64,000 nucleotides of DNA from Armatimonadota bacterium (GTDB lineage: Bacteria; Sysuimicrobiota; Sysuimicrobiia; Sysuimicrobiales; Sysuimicrobiaceae): contig JAVKGX010000007.1 of assembly GCA_031432545.1 (NCBI GenBank), forward strand, positions 21,885 through 85,884. The letters run 5' to 3'. A program made the translations under genes and the position numbers. The notes under the pieces are model-generated. The model worked only from the letters and a program-made list of their open reading frames with translations. It was not told the origin of the DNA and searched no databases. Positions 34,906 to 43,950 of the stretch are shown here, piece by piece; position 1 is the first letter of the stretch; each line of letters opens with the position of its first letter.

Positions 34906-35851
34906 CGCTGTCAGCGGCGCCGTAGTAGGCCATGATGCGCCCGCCGTAGTCGACCGCGCCGCACGAGAAGACGACGTTCGGTACGAGGCCTTCCCGTTCG
35001 TAGGGCTCTTCGGGTTCCAGGATCGGATTGTCCGAGCGCGCCACGACCCGGCGCGGGTCGTGGAGGTCGAGCAGCGCCAAACCCAACCGGTAGACGCGGT
35101 GGTCGTCGACCCCATGGTAGATCAACAGCCAACCATAGGGCGTGAACAGGGGAGGGCCCGCCACCCCGACCCGGTTGCCATCCCATTGCCCCGGTCGAAC
35201 CCGGATCAGCGGACCGTAGTTATGCCAGTGGTGGAGGTCGGACGACACCCCGAGGTGGATGTCCGGGAACAGACGGTGCAGCAGGAGGTAGCGGCCCCGA
35301 ATCTTGCGCGGGAACAGGGCGCCGTTCTTGTTGTCCCAGTTGCGGAACGCCAGCCCGCACCGCCGGAAGTTGCGGAAGTCACGGGTCCGGGCGATGGCGA
35401 TGCGGGTACGCCAGGGTACTCCCTCGTCGGAGAACGCCGAGGGGCGCCTGTACTGTCGGGGCTTGAGCGCCGGGTACAGGGAGGCGGCGGTGTAGCACAG
35501 GTAGTAGACGTCGCCGATGCGGGAGACCCGGGGGTCTTCGACCCCCAGACGCTCCCACGTGTTGTCGATCGCGGGTTCGAACACCGGTCGGGGGCTCCGA
35601 TGGGCGACGGTGACCCCGTCCTCTTCCAGGACGGCCAGCCCCAGCCGCGAGATCCAGTCCACACCCTGGGCCCGGTACAGCAGGTGGACGCGTCCGCGGT
35701 ACACCGCGGCGGCCGTGTTGTAGACCCACCGGGACTCCCACCACCTGTCGGTGGGCTGGAGGATCGGGTTGCCCCGGTACCTCTCCAGGCGCGGGGCGGA
35801 GAGGGTCGCGGGTTGGTGCCGCTCGGCGACTTGTGTGGTGGTGCTCGTCAC
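34817..35851 (-). CDS. GH130 family beta-mannoside phosphorylase/hydrolase
   Basis: GH130 enzymes act on beta-mannosides, most by phosphorolysis. The 344-residue protein has the five-bladed propeller landmarks: YRGNPILQP near residue 25, LLYRAQGVDWISRLGLA near 58, WERLGVEDPRVSRIGDVYYL near 98 with the acid catalyst Asp in EDPR, KNGALFPRKIRGRYLLLHRL near 170, WLLIYHGVDDHRVYRLGLAL near 234 and EREGLVPNVVFSCG near 280. GTG 35851 was chosen because GGAGGG lies 9 bases upstream and a -10-like element lies at 35881-35886; the open frame up to 35899 runs over that element. It is convergent with the GT4 gene. Whether it is a phosphorylase or hydrolase is undecided. Confidence 0.9.
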   Translation of the reverse strand: MTSTTTQVAERHQPATLSAPRLERYRGNPILQPTDRWWESRWVYNTAAAVYRGRVHLLYRAQGVDWISRLGLAVLEEDGVTVAHRSPRPVFEPAIDNTWERLGVEDPRVSRIGDVYYLCYTAASLYPALKPRQYRRPSAFSDEGVPWRTRIAIARTRDFRNFRRCGLAFRNWDNKNGALFPRKIRGRYLLLHRLFPDIHLGVSSDLHHWHNYGPLIRVRPGQWDGNRVGVAGPPLFTPYGWLLIYHGVDDHRVYRLGLALLDLHDPRRVVARSDNPILEPEEPYEREGLVPNVVFSCGAVDYGGRIMAYYGAADSVIGVASVPRDRMLAWARDATLLARQDGAR

Positions 35852-35880
35852 GATCGCTCGCCCTCCGTACCCAGCCCAAC

Positions 35881-35886
35881 AGCATA
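35881..35886 (-). promoter_or_regulatory. candidate extended -10 for the GH130 gene
   Basis: On the minus strand TGGTATGCT gives an extended -10 (hexamer 35886 to 35881) and a start near 35874, about 23 bases before GTG 35851. The -35 is poor. Confidence 0.42.
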
Positions 35887-35940
35887 CCATCCCGGGCAAG
35901 ACGCTCGAAGAGGCGATACTGAGCCCGTCGGGGCGGCGTT

Positions 35941-35979
35941 GCCTGAACTACGCATAATGTATCTTATGTAAACTCAGGC
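35941..35979. promoter_or_regulatory. AT-rich nested dyad in the GH130/symporter divergent region
   Basis: GCCTGA (35941-35946) pairs with TCAGGC (35974-35979), and inside it CATAA (35953-35957) pairs with TTATG (35964-35968), with almost the same centre. The stretch 35949-35973 is strikingly AT-rich for this genome. It fits an operator and promoter for the symporter gene at 36046, possibly also acting on the divergent GH130 gene. Confidence 0.45.
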
Positions 35980-35982
35980 TCA

Positions 35983-35999
35983 CCGACCTGGAAGGTCGG
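35983..35999. repeat. short perfect hairpin
   Basis: CCGACCT (35983-35989) and AGGTCGG (35993-35999) form a 7-base-pair stem with a 3-base loop directly after the AT-rich dyad. There is no T-run, so it is not a typical terminator. It would lie in the 5' leader of the symporter gene. Confidence 0.4.
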
Positions 36000-36045
36000 G
36001 CCGACGCTGGCCGATCAGGCATGCTGAAGGCGCGCACGGTGCCCG

Positions 36046-37368
36046 ATGAGACCTGCCGACGACACCAACCCGACGGGACGGCCTCCGGAGTCTGCCGCGC
36101 CGGCTGAGGCGCCCCGTTATGCGGTGGGGATGTTCGGCCTCACCTTGATCAGTCAGGCGTTCGGAACCTACCTGCTCTTCTACTACGTCGACGTCCTCGG
36201 TTTGCCGGCCGGGCTGGCGGCCATGGCGCGCATCGCCTACACCGCCTGGGACGTGTTCAACGACCCGCTCACGGGATATCTGTCGGACCGGACCCGTAGC
36301 CGATGGGGCCGACGGCGCCCGTGGCTGGTCGTCGGCCTACCGTTCTACTTGCTGTTCTTCCTGATGGCCTTCTGGGTGCCCGGCGGGCTGCGTGAGGAGG
36401 TGCTGTTCTGGTATCTGCTAACTGTGGTACTGCTGTTCGAGGGTGCGGCAACCGCGGTATGGACGAACTTCTCGGCCCTGTTTCCCGAGATCTTTCGCGG
36501 ACTGCGGTCACGTGCGCGCGCGGCGGCGTGGAAGCACGGTGCGCAGATCGCGGGGCTCATCGCGGGGGTAGCGCTCACGCCGCTGGCGTACGACACGCTG
36601 GGGTTCGGCGGAATGGCGCTAGTGTATGCGTTGGTGGGGGCGGTGACGATGGGACCCGTCTTCGCGACCACCCCGGAGGACCGCCTGGCCACCGATCCCC
36701 GGCCGCTCGGGTTGCTGGCGGCGCTACGGCACACACTGGGCAATCGCCCGTTCTGGCTGTTCCTCGCGGCCCAGGGCCTGGTCCAGGCCGCATTCGGCGT
36801 GATGGTGGCCGGCATGGCCTTCTACGCCAGGTACACCCTCGCGTTGGATGCGCGGGAGACGTCGGCGCTGTTCACTGCGGTGTTCGCGGTCGCCCTCGCT
36901 GCGGTGGTGCCCTGGAGCCGCGCGGCGGCCCGGCGCGGTGGCAAGACCGTCTGGGCATCCGGGATCGGCGCTGTGGCCCTCGCTGTTCTGCCGCTGGCCG
37001 CCGCGCGGGATCTGTGGACGGGCGTCGCGGCCGGAGCGGCCGTGGGGTTGGCGCTGGGCGGCGTGCTGGTCGGTAGCGAGGTCGTCCTGGCGTACATCAT
37101 CGATCGGGACGCGCAGGCCACCGGACGGCGTCGCGAGGCGCTGCACTACAGCATCAACGGTCTGATCACCCGCCTGGCGATCACCAGCCAGGCACTGGCC
37201 TTCGCGCTGCTGACCCCTCTGTTCGGGTACGTGAGCGGCACCGATCCGGGTCCCGCCCCGGGTGCGGCCTTCCGCTTTTTCATGACCGTCCTTCCGTTTT
37301 GTGCACTCGCCGCCGCCTGGGCGGTCGCACGCCGCTTTCCGCACGCCGCCGACGATCGGATCTCGTGA
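36046..37368 (+). CDS. GPH-type sugar:cation symporter (major facilitator superfamily)
   Basis: The 440-residue protein has about twelve transmembrane helices and the glycoside-pentoside-hexuronide symporter signature in loop 2-3: AYTAWDVFNDPLTGYLSDRT followed by RSRWGRRRPWLVVG (residues 64-98). It should import a glycoside with Na+ or H+. A cytoplasmic Pro/Ala-rich stretch precedes helix 1. ATG 36046 lacks a strong ribosome site. Its divergent partner is the GH130 gene, so a beta-mannoside is a reasonable but unproven substrate. Confidence 0.88.
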   Translation: MRPADDTNPTGRPPESAAPAEAPRYAVGMFGLTLISQAFGTYLLFYYVDVLGLPAGLAAMARIAYTAWDVFNDPLTGYLSDRTRSRWGRRRPWLVVGLPFYLLFFLMAFWVPGGLREEVLFWYLLTVVLLFEGAATAVWTNFSALFPEIFRGLRSRARAAAWKHGAQIAGLIAGVALTPLAYDTLGFGGMALVYALVGAVTMGPVFATTPEDRLATDPRPLGLLAALRHTLGNRPFWLFLAAQGLVQAAFGVMVAGMAFYARYTLALDARETSALFTAVFAVALAAVVPWSRAAARRGGKTVWASGIGAVALAVLPLAAARDLWTGVAAGAAVGLALGGVLVGSEVVLAYIIDRDAQATGRRREALHYSINGLITRLAITSQALAFALLTPLFGYVSGTDPGPAPGAAFRFFMTVLPFCALAAAWAVARRFPHAADDRIS

Positions 37369-37407
37369 CGGGAGCCCACGCCTTTGGCTGTGCGCGAGAC
37401 GCGGGAC

Positions 37408-37641
37408 TCAGGGGAACAGCCGCTCTCCGGTCTCCGCGTCCTCGACGAGGATGGCCATCGTGGGACAACCTTCGGCGGCTTCCAGGATCTTGTCCGGGCC
37501 ATCGCCGGCTGTGTCCAGCACCGACGACTGGCCGGCCTCGTTGAGCGTGAAGACGGCCGGGGCGATCCGCACGCAGATCGCCGAACCCACGCAGCGGTCG
37601 TAGTCGATGCGGATGCGCAGCCGGCGCTCCACCGCTACCAC
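37408..37641 (-). CDS. 3Fe-4S-type ferredoxin (P450 partner)
   Basis: The 77-residue protein is a small single-cluster ferredoxin. Cys17, Cys23 and Cys59 occur in the pattern C-x5-C-x35-CP, with no cysteine at the fourth usual position (Ala21 region), which is typical of the 3Fe-4S ferredoxins that feed electrons to bacterial cytochromes P450. GTG 37641 overlaps the P450 stop by 7 bases; GTG 37632, in frame, has GGAG 9 bases upstream and is an equally good start. It is the second gene of the P450 operon. No ferredoxin reductase is present nearby. Confidence 0.9.
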   Translation of the reverse strand: MVAVERRLRIRIDYDRCVGSAICVRIAPAVFTLNEAGQSSVLDTAGDGPDKILEAAEGCPTMAILVEDAETGERLFP

Positions 37642-38843
37642 TCCACGTGCAGCGCCGACAGCGCCCGCGAGACGAGCGTGGGATGGTACTCCAGGTCCTC
37701 GCTGGCAAGCCGCATCCGGGGGAACCGCTCCGCCAGCGCGGCAAAGGCCTCCTGCCCTTCGACCCGCGCCAAGGGGGCGCCCAAGCAGACGTGAATGCCG
37801 TGCCCGAATGCTACGTGCGGGTTGGGGCTGCGTGTGATGTCAACCCGATCGGGGTCCGGATACCTGGCGGGATCGCGGTTGGCCGAAGCCAGCACCAACA
37901 GCATGCGGTCCCCCGAGCGCATCGTCTTTCCGCCCATCTCCACGTCGACCTTGGCCCAGCGGAACGTGGCCTTGACGGGCCCATCGTATCGCAGCAGCTC
38001 CTCGGTCGCCGACCGGCTGAGCGAAGCATCGCGCCGCAGCAGTTCCCACTGATCGCGGTTGCGCAGCAGTGCCAGCAGGCCGTTGGCCAGCAGGTTCGTG
38101 GTGGTCTCGTGGCCGGCAAACAGCAACACGGTGCACGTGGCCAGCAGTTCCTCCTCCGATAGCAGATCGCCCCTCTCCTCGGCCTGCACGAGAGCGGAGA
38201 TCAGGTCGTCGCGCGGATTGCGGCGCCGGTCGTGGATGAGTGGCTGGAAGTACTCGAGCAGATGGATCAGACCACGCTGCGATCGGTCTCGCCGGTGTGG
38301 GTCGTCGGCCCGGATGAAGAAGATGCGGGACGTCTCGTCCGACCACTCCTTCACCGCTTCGCGGTCCTCCGGCGGGACGCCCATGTATTCGGAGATCACG
38401 ATGACGGGCAGGTGGAAGGCGAAGTCTCGGATGAACTCCATCTGCCCCCTGCCTTCGACTGCGTCCAGGAGTTCGTGGACGATCTGCCGCGTGCGGGGTC
38501 TCAGCCGCTCCACGCTGGTGGGTGTGAACGCCTTGTTCACGAGCATCCGGACACGTGTATGGTAGGGAGGGTCGGTGAACACGAGCCACTTGGAGAAGTA
38601 CTGAATGAGGACGTGCAGACGCTCGCGGTCGTATTCGGACAGCTCCCGCACGAAGTGGGCCATCCGATCCGACGAAAGCCGTTCGGGATCGCGGAACGCC
38701 CGCACGACGTCGTCATATCGGGTGACCAGCCACCCGCCCCACCGCTCGTTCCAATGCACGGGGTCGTGCTCGCGCAGCCACGCAAAGTACGTGTACGGAT
38801 CGGCCACCACGTCCGGCGCGAGCAGGTCGTCCTGGACGATCAT
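37635..38843 (-). CDS. cytochrome P450
   Basis: The 402-residue soluble P450 shows all main motifs: I-helix FAGHETTTN near residue 243, the K-helix ExxR in EELLRY near 280, FRWAK, and the heme loop FGHGIHVCLGAPLAR with the axial Cys at about 353. FTDPPYHTRVRMLVNKAFTP near 92 is the C-helix region. P450s of this kind hydroxylate small hydrophobic substrates using ferredoxin electrons. ATG 38843 was chosen because GAGAGGGAG lies upstream; ATG 38858 is an alternative. It is transcribed ahead of the ferredoxin. The substrate cannot be inferred. Confidence 0.94.
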   Translation of the reverse strand: MIVQDDLLAPDVVADPYTYFAWLREHDPVHWNERWGGWLVTRYDDVVRAFRDPERLSSDRMAHFVRELSEYDRERLHVLIQYFSKWLVFTDPPYHTRVRMLVNKAFTPTSVERLRPRTRQIVHELLDAVEGRGQMEFIRDFAFHLPVIVISEYMGVPPEDREAVKEWSDETSRIFFIRADDPHRRDRSQRGLIHLLEYFQPLIHDRRRNPRDDLISALVQAEERGDLLSEEELLATCTVLLFAGHETTTNLLANGLLALLRNRDQWELLRRDASLSRSATEELLRYDGPVKATFRWAKVDVEMGGKTMRSGDRMLLVLASANRDPARYPDPDRVDITRSPNPHVAFGHGIHVCLGAPLARVEGQEAFAALAERFPRMRLASEDLEYHPTLVSRALSALHVEW

Positions 38844-38976
38844 CTCCCTCTCCCCCATTCGACGTGGGCCGCGCACTGGCCACCCCCGACCATTGTACAT
38901 CCCGCGGGGCCGCGCAACGCCGTCTGCGCCGAGATCGGCAGCGTCAACAGGCAGACGAGCGGGATCGTGCGCAGCG

Positions 38977-40245
38977 TCAACGACGGGCCGGGCTTGCGAG
39001 ATCCATGGCTGCACGGCTCGGGGTCGATGCGGCCGCCGCCCCGGATCGGGCAATCGCGACGGCCAGCCGCACCACCGGGTCCAGCAGTTCCGGCCGGACC
39101 TTGTCGGCGGTGTCCTGGGGCGTGTGGTAGTTCGGGTCGTCGGGACGGTGCAGGAAGGCGACCGGTATGCCGGCGCGCTCGAACGCCACGTGGTCGCTGG
39201 CACCCATGCGGCGTTGCTCGATCCGGATGCCCATTGCCCGCGCCGCTTCCAAGCCCGCCTCCACCAGCCTCGGGTCGCCGCCGCCGTTTCCGATCAGCAG
39301 TCGCTCGCCCACGCCGACCATGTCCAGGTTGATCATGCCGACCACACCGCGGATCCGGTCGCCGTTCGCGTAGGCGAACGAGCCGAACAGCCCGAGTTCT
39401 TCGGCGCCGAAGGCGACGAACTCCGGCGCAACCCGCGGGGGCTGCTGGCGCAGAAGCCGCGCAGCCTCGAGCATCGCCCCTACCCCCGAGGCGTTGTCGT
39501 TGGCGCCGGGGCTGCCCTCGACGGAATCCATGTGTCCTCCGATGACCAGCCGGCGCTCCCCGGGACCGGCCACGCTCCCGATGACGTTCCACGACGGTCG
39601 CTGCTCGTTGATCGTGTCCACCAGCAGCGTCGCGGTGACGGGCCCCGCCCGGACCATACCCAGCAACCGCTGCCCTTCCTCCTGCGAGATCATCACCGCA
39701 GGAATGCTCGTCACGCGCCCCAGCGTGCCGACCACCAGCCCCGGCTGGTGGTTGTACACGATGACCGCGACCGCCCCCGCCCGGGACGCGTTGTCGACCT
39801 TCTCGAAGAACGTGATGTCGCCTCGCTCGACCAGAACGATCCTGCCGCGTACGTCCGTGCCGGCGAAGTCGCTCGGCAGGCCACGTCCGGCGGCTACGAC
39901 CTGCGCGCGGATCGGGCCAGGGGTCGACGGCGAGTAGAACAGGGCCCGCGCGTCCAGACGCAGCGGTTGCGGCCCACTGAGTTCGAGAGCGACCTGTCGG
40001 GTTTCGAAATACGGAAACGGAAAAGAGACCACCTCGGCATGGTAACCGTAGGCGCGCAGCTGTGAGGCGATGTACTCGGCTCCGCGGCGCTCGGTCAGCG
40101 TTCCGGCCACCCGCGGTCCCATCCCCGCCAGCACGCGTACGTGCTCGTACGCCCGGTCGCCCGCGCTGGCCGGCCCACCATGCGCAACCGGCAGCGCCGA
40201 CGCCGCCACGAAAACCACTATCCACAGCAGCGCACTCCGTCGCAC
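38977..40245 (-). CDS. secreted M28-family metallopeptidase with PA domain
   Basis: The 422-residue protein is a zinc aminopeptidase-like M28 enzyme. It has an N-terminal signal peptide (RRSALLWIVVFVAASALPVA, cleavage near AHG), a protease-associated domain (about 120-215), then the metal-site motifs GGHMDSVEGSPGANDNASG near 243, AEELGLFG near 285, NLDMVG near 305 and HRPDDPNYHTPQDTADKV near 370. GTG 40245 follows GGAGG by 8 bases; GTG 40260 is an alternative. It probably works outside the membrane, releasing amino acids from peptides. Confidence 0.9.
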   Translation of the reverse strand: MRRSALLWIVVFVAASALPVAHGGPASAGDRAYEHVRVLAGMGPRVAGTLTERRGAEYIASQLRAYGYHAEVVSFPFPYFETRQVALELSGPQPLRLDARALFYSPSTPGPIRAQVVAAGRGLPSDFAGTDVRGRIVLVERGDITFFEKVDNASRAGAVAVIVYNHQPGLVVGTLGRVTSIPAVMISQEEGQRLLGMVRAGPVTATLLVDTINEQRPSWNVIGSVAGPGERRLVIGGHMDSVEGSPGANDNASGVGAMLEAARLLRQQPPRVAPEFVAFGAEELGLFGSFAYANGDRIRGVVGMINLDMVGVGERLLIGNGGGDPRLVEAGLEAARAMGIRIEQRRMGASDHVAFERAGIPVAFLHRPDDPNYHTPQDTADKVRPELLDPVVRLAVAIARSGAAAASTPSRAAMDLASPARR

Positions 40246-40357
40246 GGAGACGACCTCCACGTAACCATGATCCCGGGATGGTGCAAGCCTCACGCAGAAT
40301 CGTCGCCGGAGAATTTGTCGGATCCGTGAAGGGTGCGACGGCCGATGTCGGTGCAAA

Positions 40358-40888
40358 TCAGCGCGGTGCCAGGTTCTCTCGCTGCCCCCGACCCGCCGGC
40401 GATGCCTCCAGCGACGCAAAGGCGTCCCGCAGGACGCGGTAGGTGTCTTCGATGTGCTGCGGAATCACCTTGACGTCGGCGAGGACCGGCATAAAATTGG
40501 TGTCTCCGGCCCACCGCGGTACGACGTGGACGTGCAGGTGGTCCTCGATGCCCGCGCCGGCGGCGCGGCCCAGGTTCAGGCCGATGTTGAAAGCCTCGGC
40601 GCCCAAACCGGCTCGCAGTGCGGCCACGCTCCTGCACACCGCGTCCCACAGGCCCAGCGTCTCCGGGTCCGTCAGCGCGTTCAGGTTTGCCGTGTGCCGA
40701 TGCGGGACCGCCATCAGATGCCCACTGCTGTACGGATAACGGTTGAGCATCACGAAGACCCGCTCACCCCGCCACACCACCAGGCTCTCCGCATCGGCGT
40801 CGGAGTCGCGCGCGGCGCAAAAGATGCACTCAGCAGCCGGCGGCGACTTGATGTAGGCGAGGCGCCAGGGCGCCCACAGCTGTCTCAC
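40358..40888 (-). CDS. HIT-family nucleotide hydrolase/phosphorylase (Ap4A-type)
   Basis: The 176-residue protein is a histidine-triad enzyme of the galactosyltransferase/Ap4A phosphorylase branch. It has [16 protein letters not shown] at the start, a CIFC zinc-like pair near residue 21, NRYPYSSGHLMAVPHRH near 49 and the HIT motif DHLHVHVVPRW near 116. Such proteins cleave dinucleoside polyphosphates or nucleoside phosphoramidates. Its start overlaps the stop of rnc by four bases, making it the last gene of the fatty-acid/rnc operon. Confidence 0.9.
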   Translation of the reverse strand: MRQLWAPWRLAYIKSPPAAECIFCAARDSDADAESLVVWRGERVFVMLNRYPYSSGHLMAVPHRHTANLNALTDPETLGLWDAVCRSVAALRAGLGAEAFNIGLNLGRAAGAGIEDHLHVHVVPRWAGDTNFMPVLADVKVIPQHIEDTYRVLRDAFASLEASPAGRGQRENLAPR

Positions 40889-41631
40889 CGCGCCCGCAGC
40901 CCCAGTCGGACCAGCGCTTCGGCCGCCGCCGCCTGTTCGGCTTCCTTCTTGCTGCGGCCGCGGCCCTCTCCCAGGAGGCGCCCGTTGACTTCGACGGTCG
41001 CGCGGAACGCCTTTGCGTGATCTGGGCCTTCCGTCGAGGTGATGCGGTAGCGCGGCAGTCTGCGTTCCGTCTGCTGCACGAACTCCTGCAACCGGCTCTT
41101 GTAGTCCCCGTGGGGTTCGTCGAGGTCCTGCATCAGATCTCGGTACCAGCCGCTGACGACCGCGTGCGCCACGCCGAACCCCGCGTCCAGGTAGATCGCG
41201 CCCACCACAGCCTCCAGCACGTCGGCCAGCATGGACGTGCGTTCGCGGCCCCCGCCCCGCTCTTCGCCGCGACCCAGCCGGACATAAGACCCCAGATCGA
41301 GCGAACGGGCGATGTTCGCCAGTGTGGGCTCGTTGACCAGGCGCGCGCGCAGACGTGCCAAGTCGCCCTCGGGACGGTCGGGGAACCGACGGTACAAGTG
41401 GTCGCTCACCACGAGGTTGAGCACCGCATCACCCAGAAACTCCATCCGCTCGTAGCTGTCGCCGCGGCCCGTCCTGCCCTCGTGCGCGTAAGACCCGTGG
41501 GTGAGCGCCAGGTTGAGCAGACCGAGGTCGCGGAAGCGGACCCCGAGTCGATCGCACAGCGTGCGCAACTGCTCGGCGCGTTGTCTTTCCAGTTCCTCCG
41601 CCGACGCCGGGACGACGCGTGTCTCAGCCAT
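40885..41631 (-). CDS. rnc: ribonuclease III
   Basis: RNase III cuts double-stranded RNA, maturing rRNA and some mRNAs. The 248-residue protein has the catalytic helix [20 protein letters not shown] near residue 58, [15 protein letters not shown] near 130, and a C-terminal double-stranded RNA-binding domain ([12 protein letters not shown] near 172, [20 protein letters not shown] near 222). ATG 41631 lies within the end of fabF (8-base overlap). The order fabF-rnc is common in Gram-positive bacteria. Confidence 0.95.
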   Translation of the reverse strand: MAETRVVPASAEELERQRAEQLRTLCDRLGVRFRDLGLLNLALTHGSYAHEGRTGRGDSYERMEFLGDAVLNLVVSDHLYRRFPDRPEGDLARLRARLVNEPTLANIARSLDLGSYVRLGRGEERGGGRERTSMLADVLEAVVGAIYLDAGFGVAHAVVSGWYRDLMQDLDEPHGDYKSRLQEFVQQTERRLPRYRITSTEGPDHAKAFRATVEVNGRLLGEGRGRSKKEAEQAAAAEALVRLGLRAR

Positions 41632-42871
41632 CTTTGAGAGCGCGCACAGCCAGGGTGGTGTTGTGACCGCCGAATCCGAACGCGTTGGAGAGGGCCACCC
41701 GGACCCGTGCGCTGCGTGCCTTGTTGGGCACGTAGTCGAGGTCACATTCCGGATCGGGCTTCTCGTAGTTGATCGTCGGAGGCAGCCGGCCGTGGTGGAT
41801 GGCCAGCGCGCACGCGATGAGTTCCACGCCGCCGGCCGCCCCCAGCAGGTGCCCGGTCATCGACTTCGTCGAGCTCACCGCCAGGCGGTACGCGTGATCC
41901 CCGAAGACGCGCTTGATGGCCATCGTCTCGAACTTGTCGTTGTAGGGCGTGCTGGTGCCGTGGGCGTTGATGTAGTCTACGTCCTCGGGGCGGAGCCCGG
42001 CGTCCTGCAGACAGGCGCGCATCGCCCGCGCCGCGCCGTCGCCCTCGGGGTCGGGCATCGTGATGTGGTAGGCGTCGGCACTCATGCCGTAACCGACGAT
42101 TTCGCAGTAGATCGGAGCACCGCGCTGCCTGGCCTGTTCCAGCTCCTCGAGGATCACCACCCCTGCCCCCTCGCCCATGACGAACCCGTCGCGGTCCGCG
42201 TCGAAGGGACGCACCGCCCGGTGCGGCTCGTCGTTTCGCTCGGACATCGCCTTCATCGAGCAGAACCCGGCGATGGACAGGGCCGTGATCGCCGCCTCCG
42301 TACCGCCGGCGATCATCGCGTCGGCGTCACCGCGCTGGATGATTTTGAACGCGTCGCCGATCGCGTTGCCGCCAGTGGCGCAGGCCGTGACGACGGCGCT
42401 GTTCGGACCGCGTGCGCCCGTGAGGATGCTGACCATGCCCGCGGCCATGTTCAAGATCAGCATCGGGATGAAAAAGGGGCTCACCCGATCCGGACCCCGC
42501 TCCAGCAGTGTCCGGTGCTGTTGCTCCCAGGTGTTCGCCCCGCCGATCCCCGATCCGATGACGACCCCGACCCGATCGGCGTTGTGCGGCGTGATCGAAA
42601 ACCGTGCATCCTCCAGCGCCATCCGGGTCGCCGCGACGGCGAACTGCACGAATCGGTCGTTCCGCTTGACTTCCTTGCGGTCCAGATACGCCAGAGGGTC
42701 GAAGTCGACGACCTCGGCGGCGATCCGCGTCGGAAACGGGCTGGGATCAAACGACTGGATCGTACGGACGCCGCTGCGGCCTTCCATGAGGGCGTCCCAG
42801 AACCGGTCCTTGCCGGTGCCGATGGGTGTTACGACACCCACCCCGGTGATCACGACCCGCCGCTGTCGCAT
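41624..42871 (-). CDS. fabF: 3-oxoacyl-ACP synthase II
   Basis: FabF elongates acyl chains by condensing acyl-ACP with malonyl-ACP. The 415-residue protein has the catalytic triad: Cys in [14 protein letters not shown] near residue 165, His in [11 protein letters not shown] near 305 and His in [14 protein letters not shown] near 341, and begins [18 protein letters not shown] 42871 gives the family N-terminus; the open frame extends to 42943, but that part has no homology. It is 37 bases after acpP. Confidence 0.96.
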   Translation of the reverse strand: MRQRRVVITGVGVVTPIGTGKDRFWDALMEGRSGVRTIQSFDPSPFPTRIAAEVVDFDPLAYLDRKEVKRNDRFVQFAVAATRMALEDARFSITPHNADRVGVVIGSGIGGANTWEQQHRTLLERGPDRVSPFFIPMLILNMAAGMVSILTGARGPNSAVVTACATGGNAIGDAFKIIQRGDADAMIAGGTEAAITALSIAGFCSMKAMSERNDEPHRAVRPFDADRDGFVMGEGAGVVILEELEQARQRGAPIYCEIVGYGMSADAYHITMPDPEGDGAARAMRACLQDAGLRPEDVDYINAHGTSTPYNDKFETMAIKRVFGDHAYRLAVSSTKSMTGHLLGAAGGVELIACALAIHHGRLPPTINYEKPDPECDLDYVPNKARSARVRVALSNAFGFGGHNTTLAVRALKDG

Positions 42872-42908
42872 CGTTCGGGTGTTTCGCGCGTGCCGGCCGG
42901 CGTACCCG

Positions 42909-43160
42909 TCAGGTTTCCTTGGCGGCGCCGGCGTGAGCCTCAATGTATTGCACCGCCTGCCCGACGGTCTGGATCTTCTCCGCTTCCTCGTCGGGGATCT
43001 GGAGGTCGAACTCTTCCTCCAGCGCCATCACGAGCTCGACGACATCGAGCGAATCCGCGCCGAGATCCTCGACGAAAGATGCACTCTCGGTCACTTGGTC
43101 CTCGGTCACCCCCAACTGCTCCACCACGATCGCCTTCACACGCTCAAACGTCGATGCCAT
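42909..43160 (-). CDS. acpP: acyl carrier protein
   Basis: ACP carries growing acyl chains on a phosphopantetheine arm. The 83-residue acidic protein has the modification site [18 protein letters not shown], with Ser37 as the attachment residue, and the usual four-helix layout. AGGAGG precedes ATG 43160. It sits between fabG and fabF. The C-terminal [10 protein letters not shown] tail is slightly longer than usual. Confidence 0.96.
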   Translation of the reverse strand: MASTFERVKAIVVEQLGVTEDQVTESASFVEDLGADSLDVVELVMALEEEFDLQIPDEEAEKIQTVGQAVQYIEAHAGAAKET

Positions 43161-43199
43161 CGCCGCCTCCTGGAACGTCGCCGAACTTCGCGCAGCCTT

Positions 43200-43946
43200 C
43201 TATTTCATTACCATACCACCGTCCACGTTCAATACCTGTCCTGTGATGTAGGCAGCGGCCTCGCTCGCCAAAAACGCCACCGCCGGCGCGATCTCTTCCG
43301 CGGTGGCGGTACGGCCCAGAGGGATCTGCGCGACCAGAGCCCGCCGCTGCTCCTCCGTCAGTGCCTTCGTCAGACCGGCCTCGACGTACCCGGGCGCCAC
43401 GGCGTTGACGGTGATGTTCCGCGACGCCACCTCGCGCGCCACCGCACGCGTGAACCCGATGATCCCGGCCTTCGCGGCGACGTAGTTCGCCTGGCCGGTG
43501 TTCCCGGCGATCCCTACCACCGACGTGATGTTGATGATCCGTCCCCAACGGACCCGCAGCATGTCGCGCAGGGCTTCCCGCGTGCACAGGAACGTCCCGG
43601 TCAGGTTCGTGTCCACCACGCGCTGCCAGTCCTCCAGCCGCATCCGTACGAGCAGCCCATCCCGGAGGGTCCCCGCGTTGTTCACGAGGATGTCGATCCG
43701 GCCGAACGCTTTCCTGGCTTCGCCGAACAGGCGCTCGACGTCCACCTCCTGCGACACGTCCCCGCCCACGCTGCGCGCGCGGCCCCCGGCCTGCAGGATC
43801 TCCGCCACCACGCGTTCGGCCCCCTCGCGGTTGGTGCCATAGTGCACCACAACCGCGGCCCCATCGCGCGCGAGGGCACGGCAGATGGCCCCGCCGATGG
43901 CCCCCGACCCACCCGTAACCAGTGCGACCCTTCCGTTCAGGCTCAT
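43200..43946 (-). CDS. fabG: 3-oxoacyl-ACP reductase
   Basis: FabG reduces 3-oxoacyl-ACP with NADPH. The 248-residue short-chain dehydrogenase has the cofactor motif TGGSGAIGGAI near residue 12, NNAG near 87, and the catalytic Ser, Tyr and Lys in NITSVVG near 137 and YVAAKAG near 151. It ends with the typical VLNVDGGMVMK. ATG 43946 lies a few bases from the fabD stop (43951). Confidence 0.95.
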   Translation of the reverse strand: MSLNGRVALVTGGSGAIGGAICRALARDGAAVVVHYGTNREGAERVVAEILQAGGRARSVGGDVSQEVDVERLFGEARKAFGRIDILVNNAGTLRDGLLVRMRLEDWQRVVDTNLTGTFLCTREALRDMLRVRWGRIINITSVVGIAGNTGQANYVAAKAGIIGFTRAVAREVASRNITVNAVAPGYVEAGLTKALTEEQRRALVAQIPLGRTATAEEIAPAVAFLASEAAAYITGQVLNVDGGMVMK

Positions 43947-43950
43947 CCGT

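Noticed and set aside
35852-35899. Upstream extension of the GH130 gene to ATG 35899
   Set aside because: The extension covers a ribosome site and a -10-like element, while GTG 35851 has GGAGGG at the right distance and gives the family N-terminus.
38605-40065. Long plus-strand frame opposite the P450 and M28 genes
   Set aside because: Both minus-strand genes have full catalytic motifs, so this is a shadow frame.
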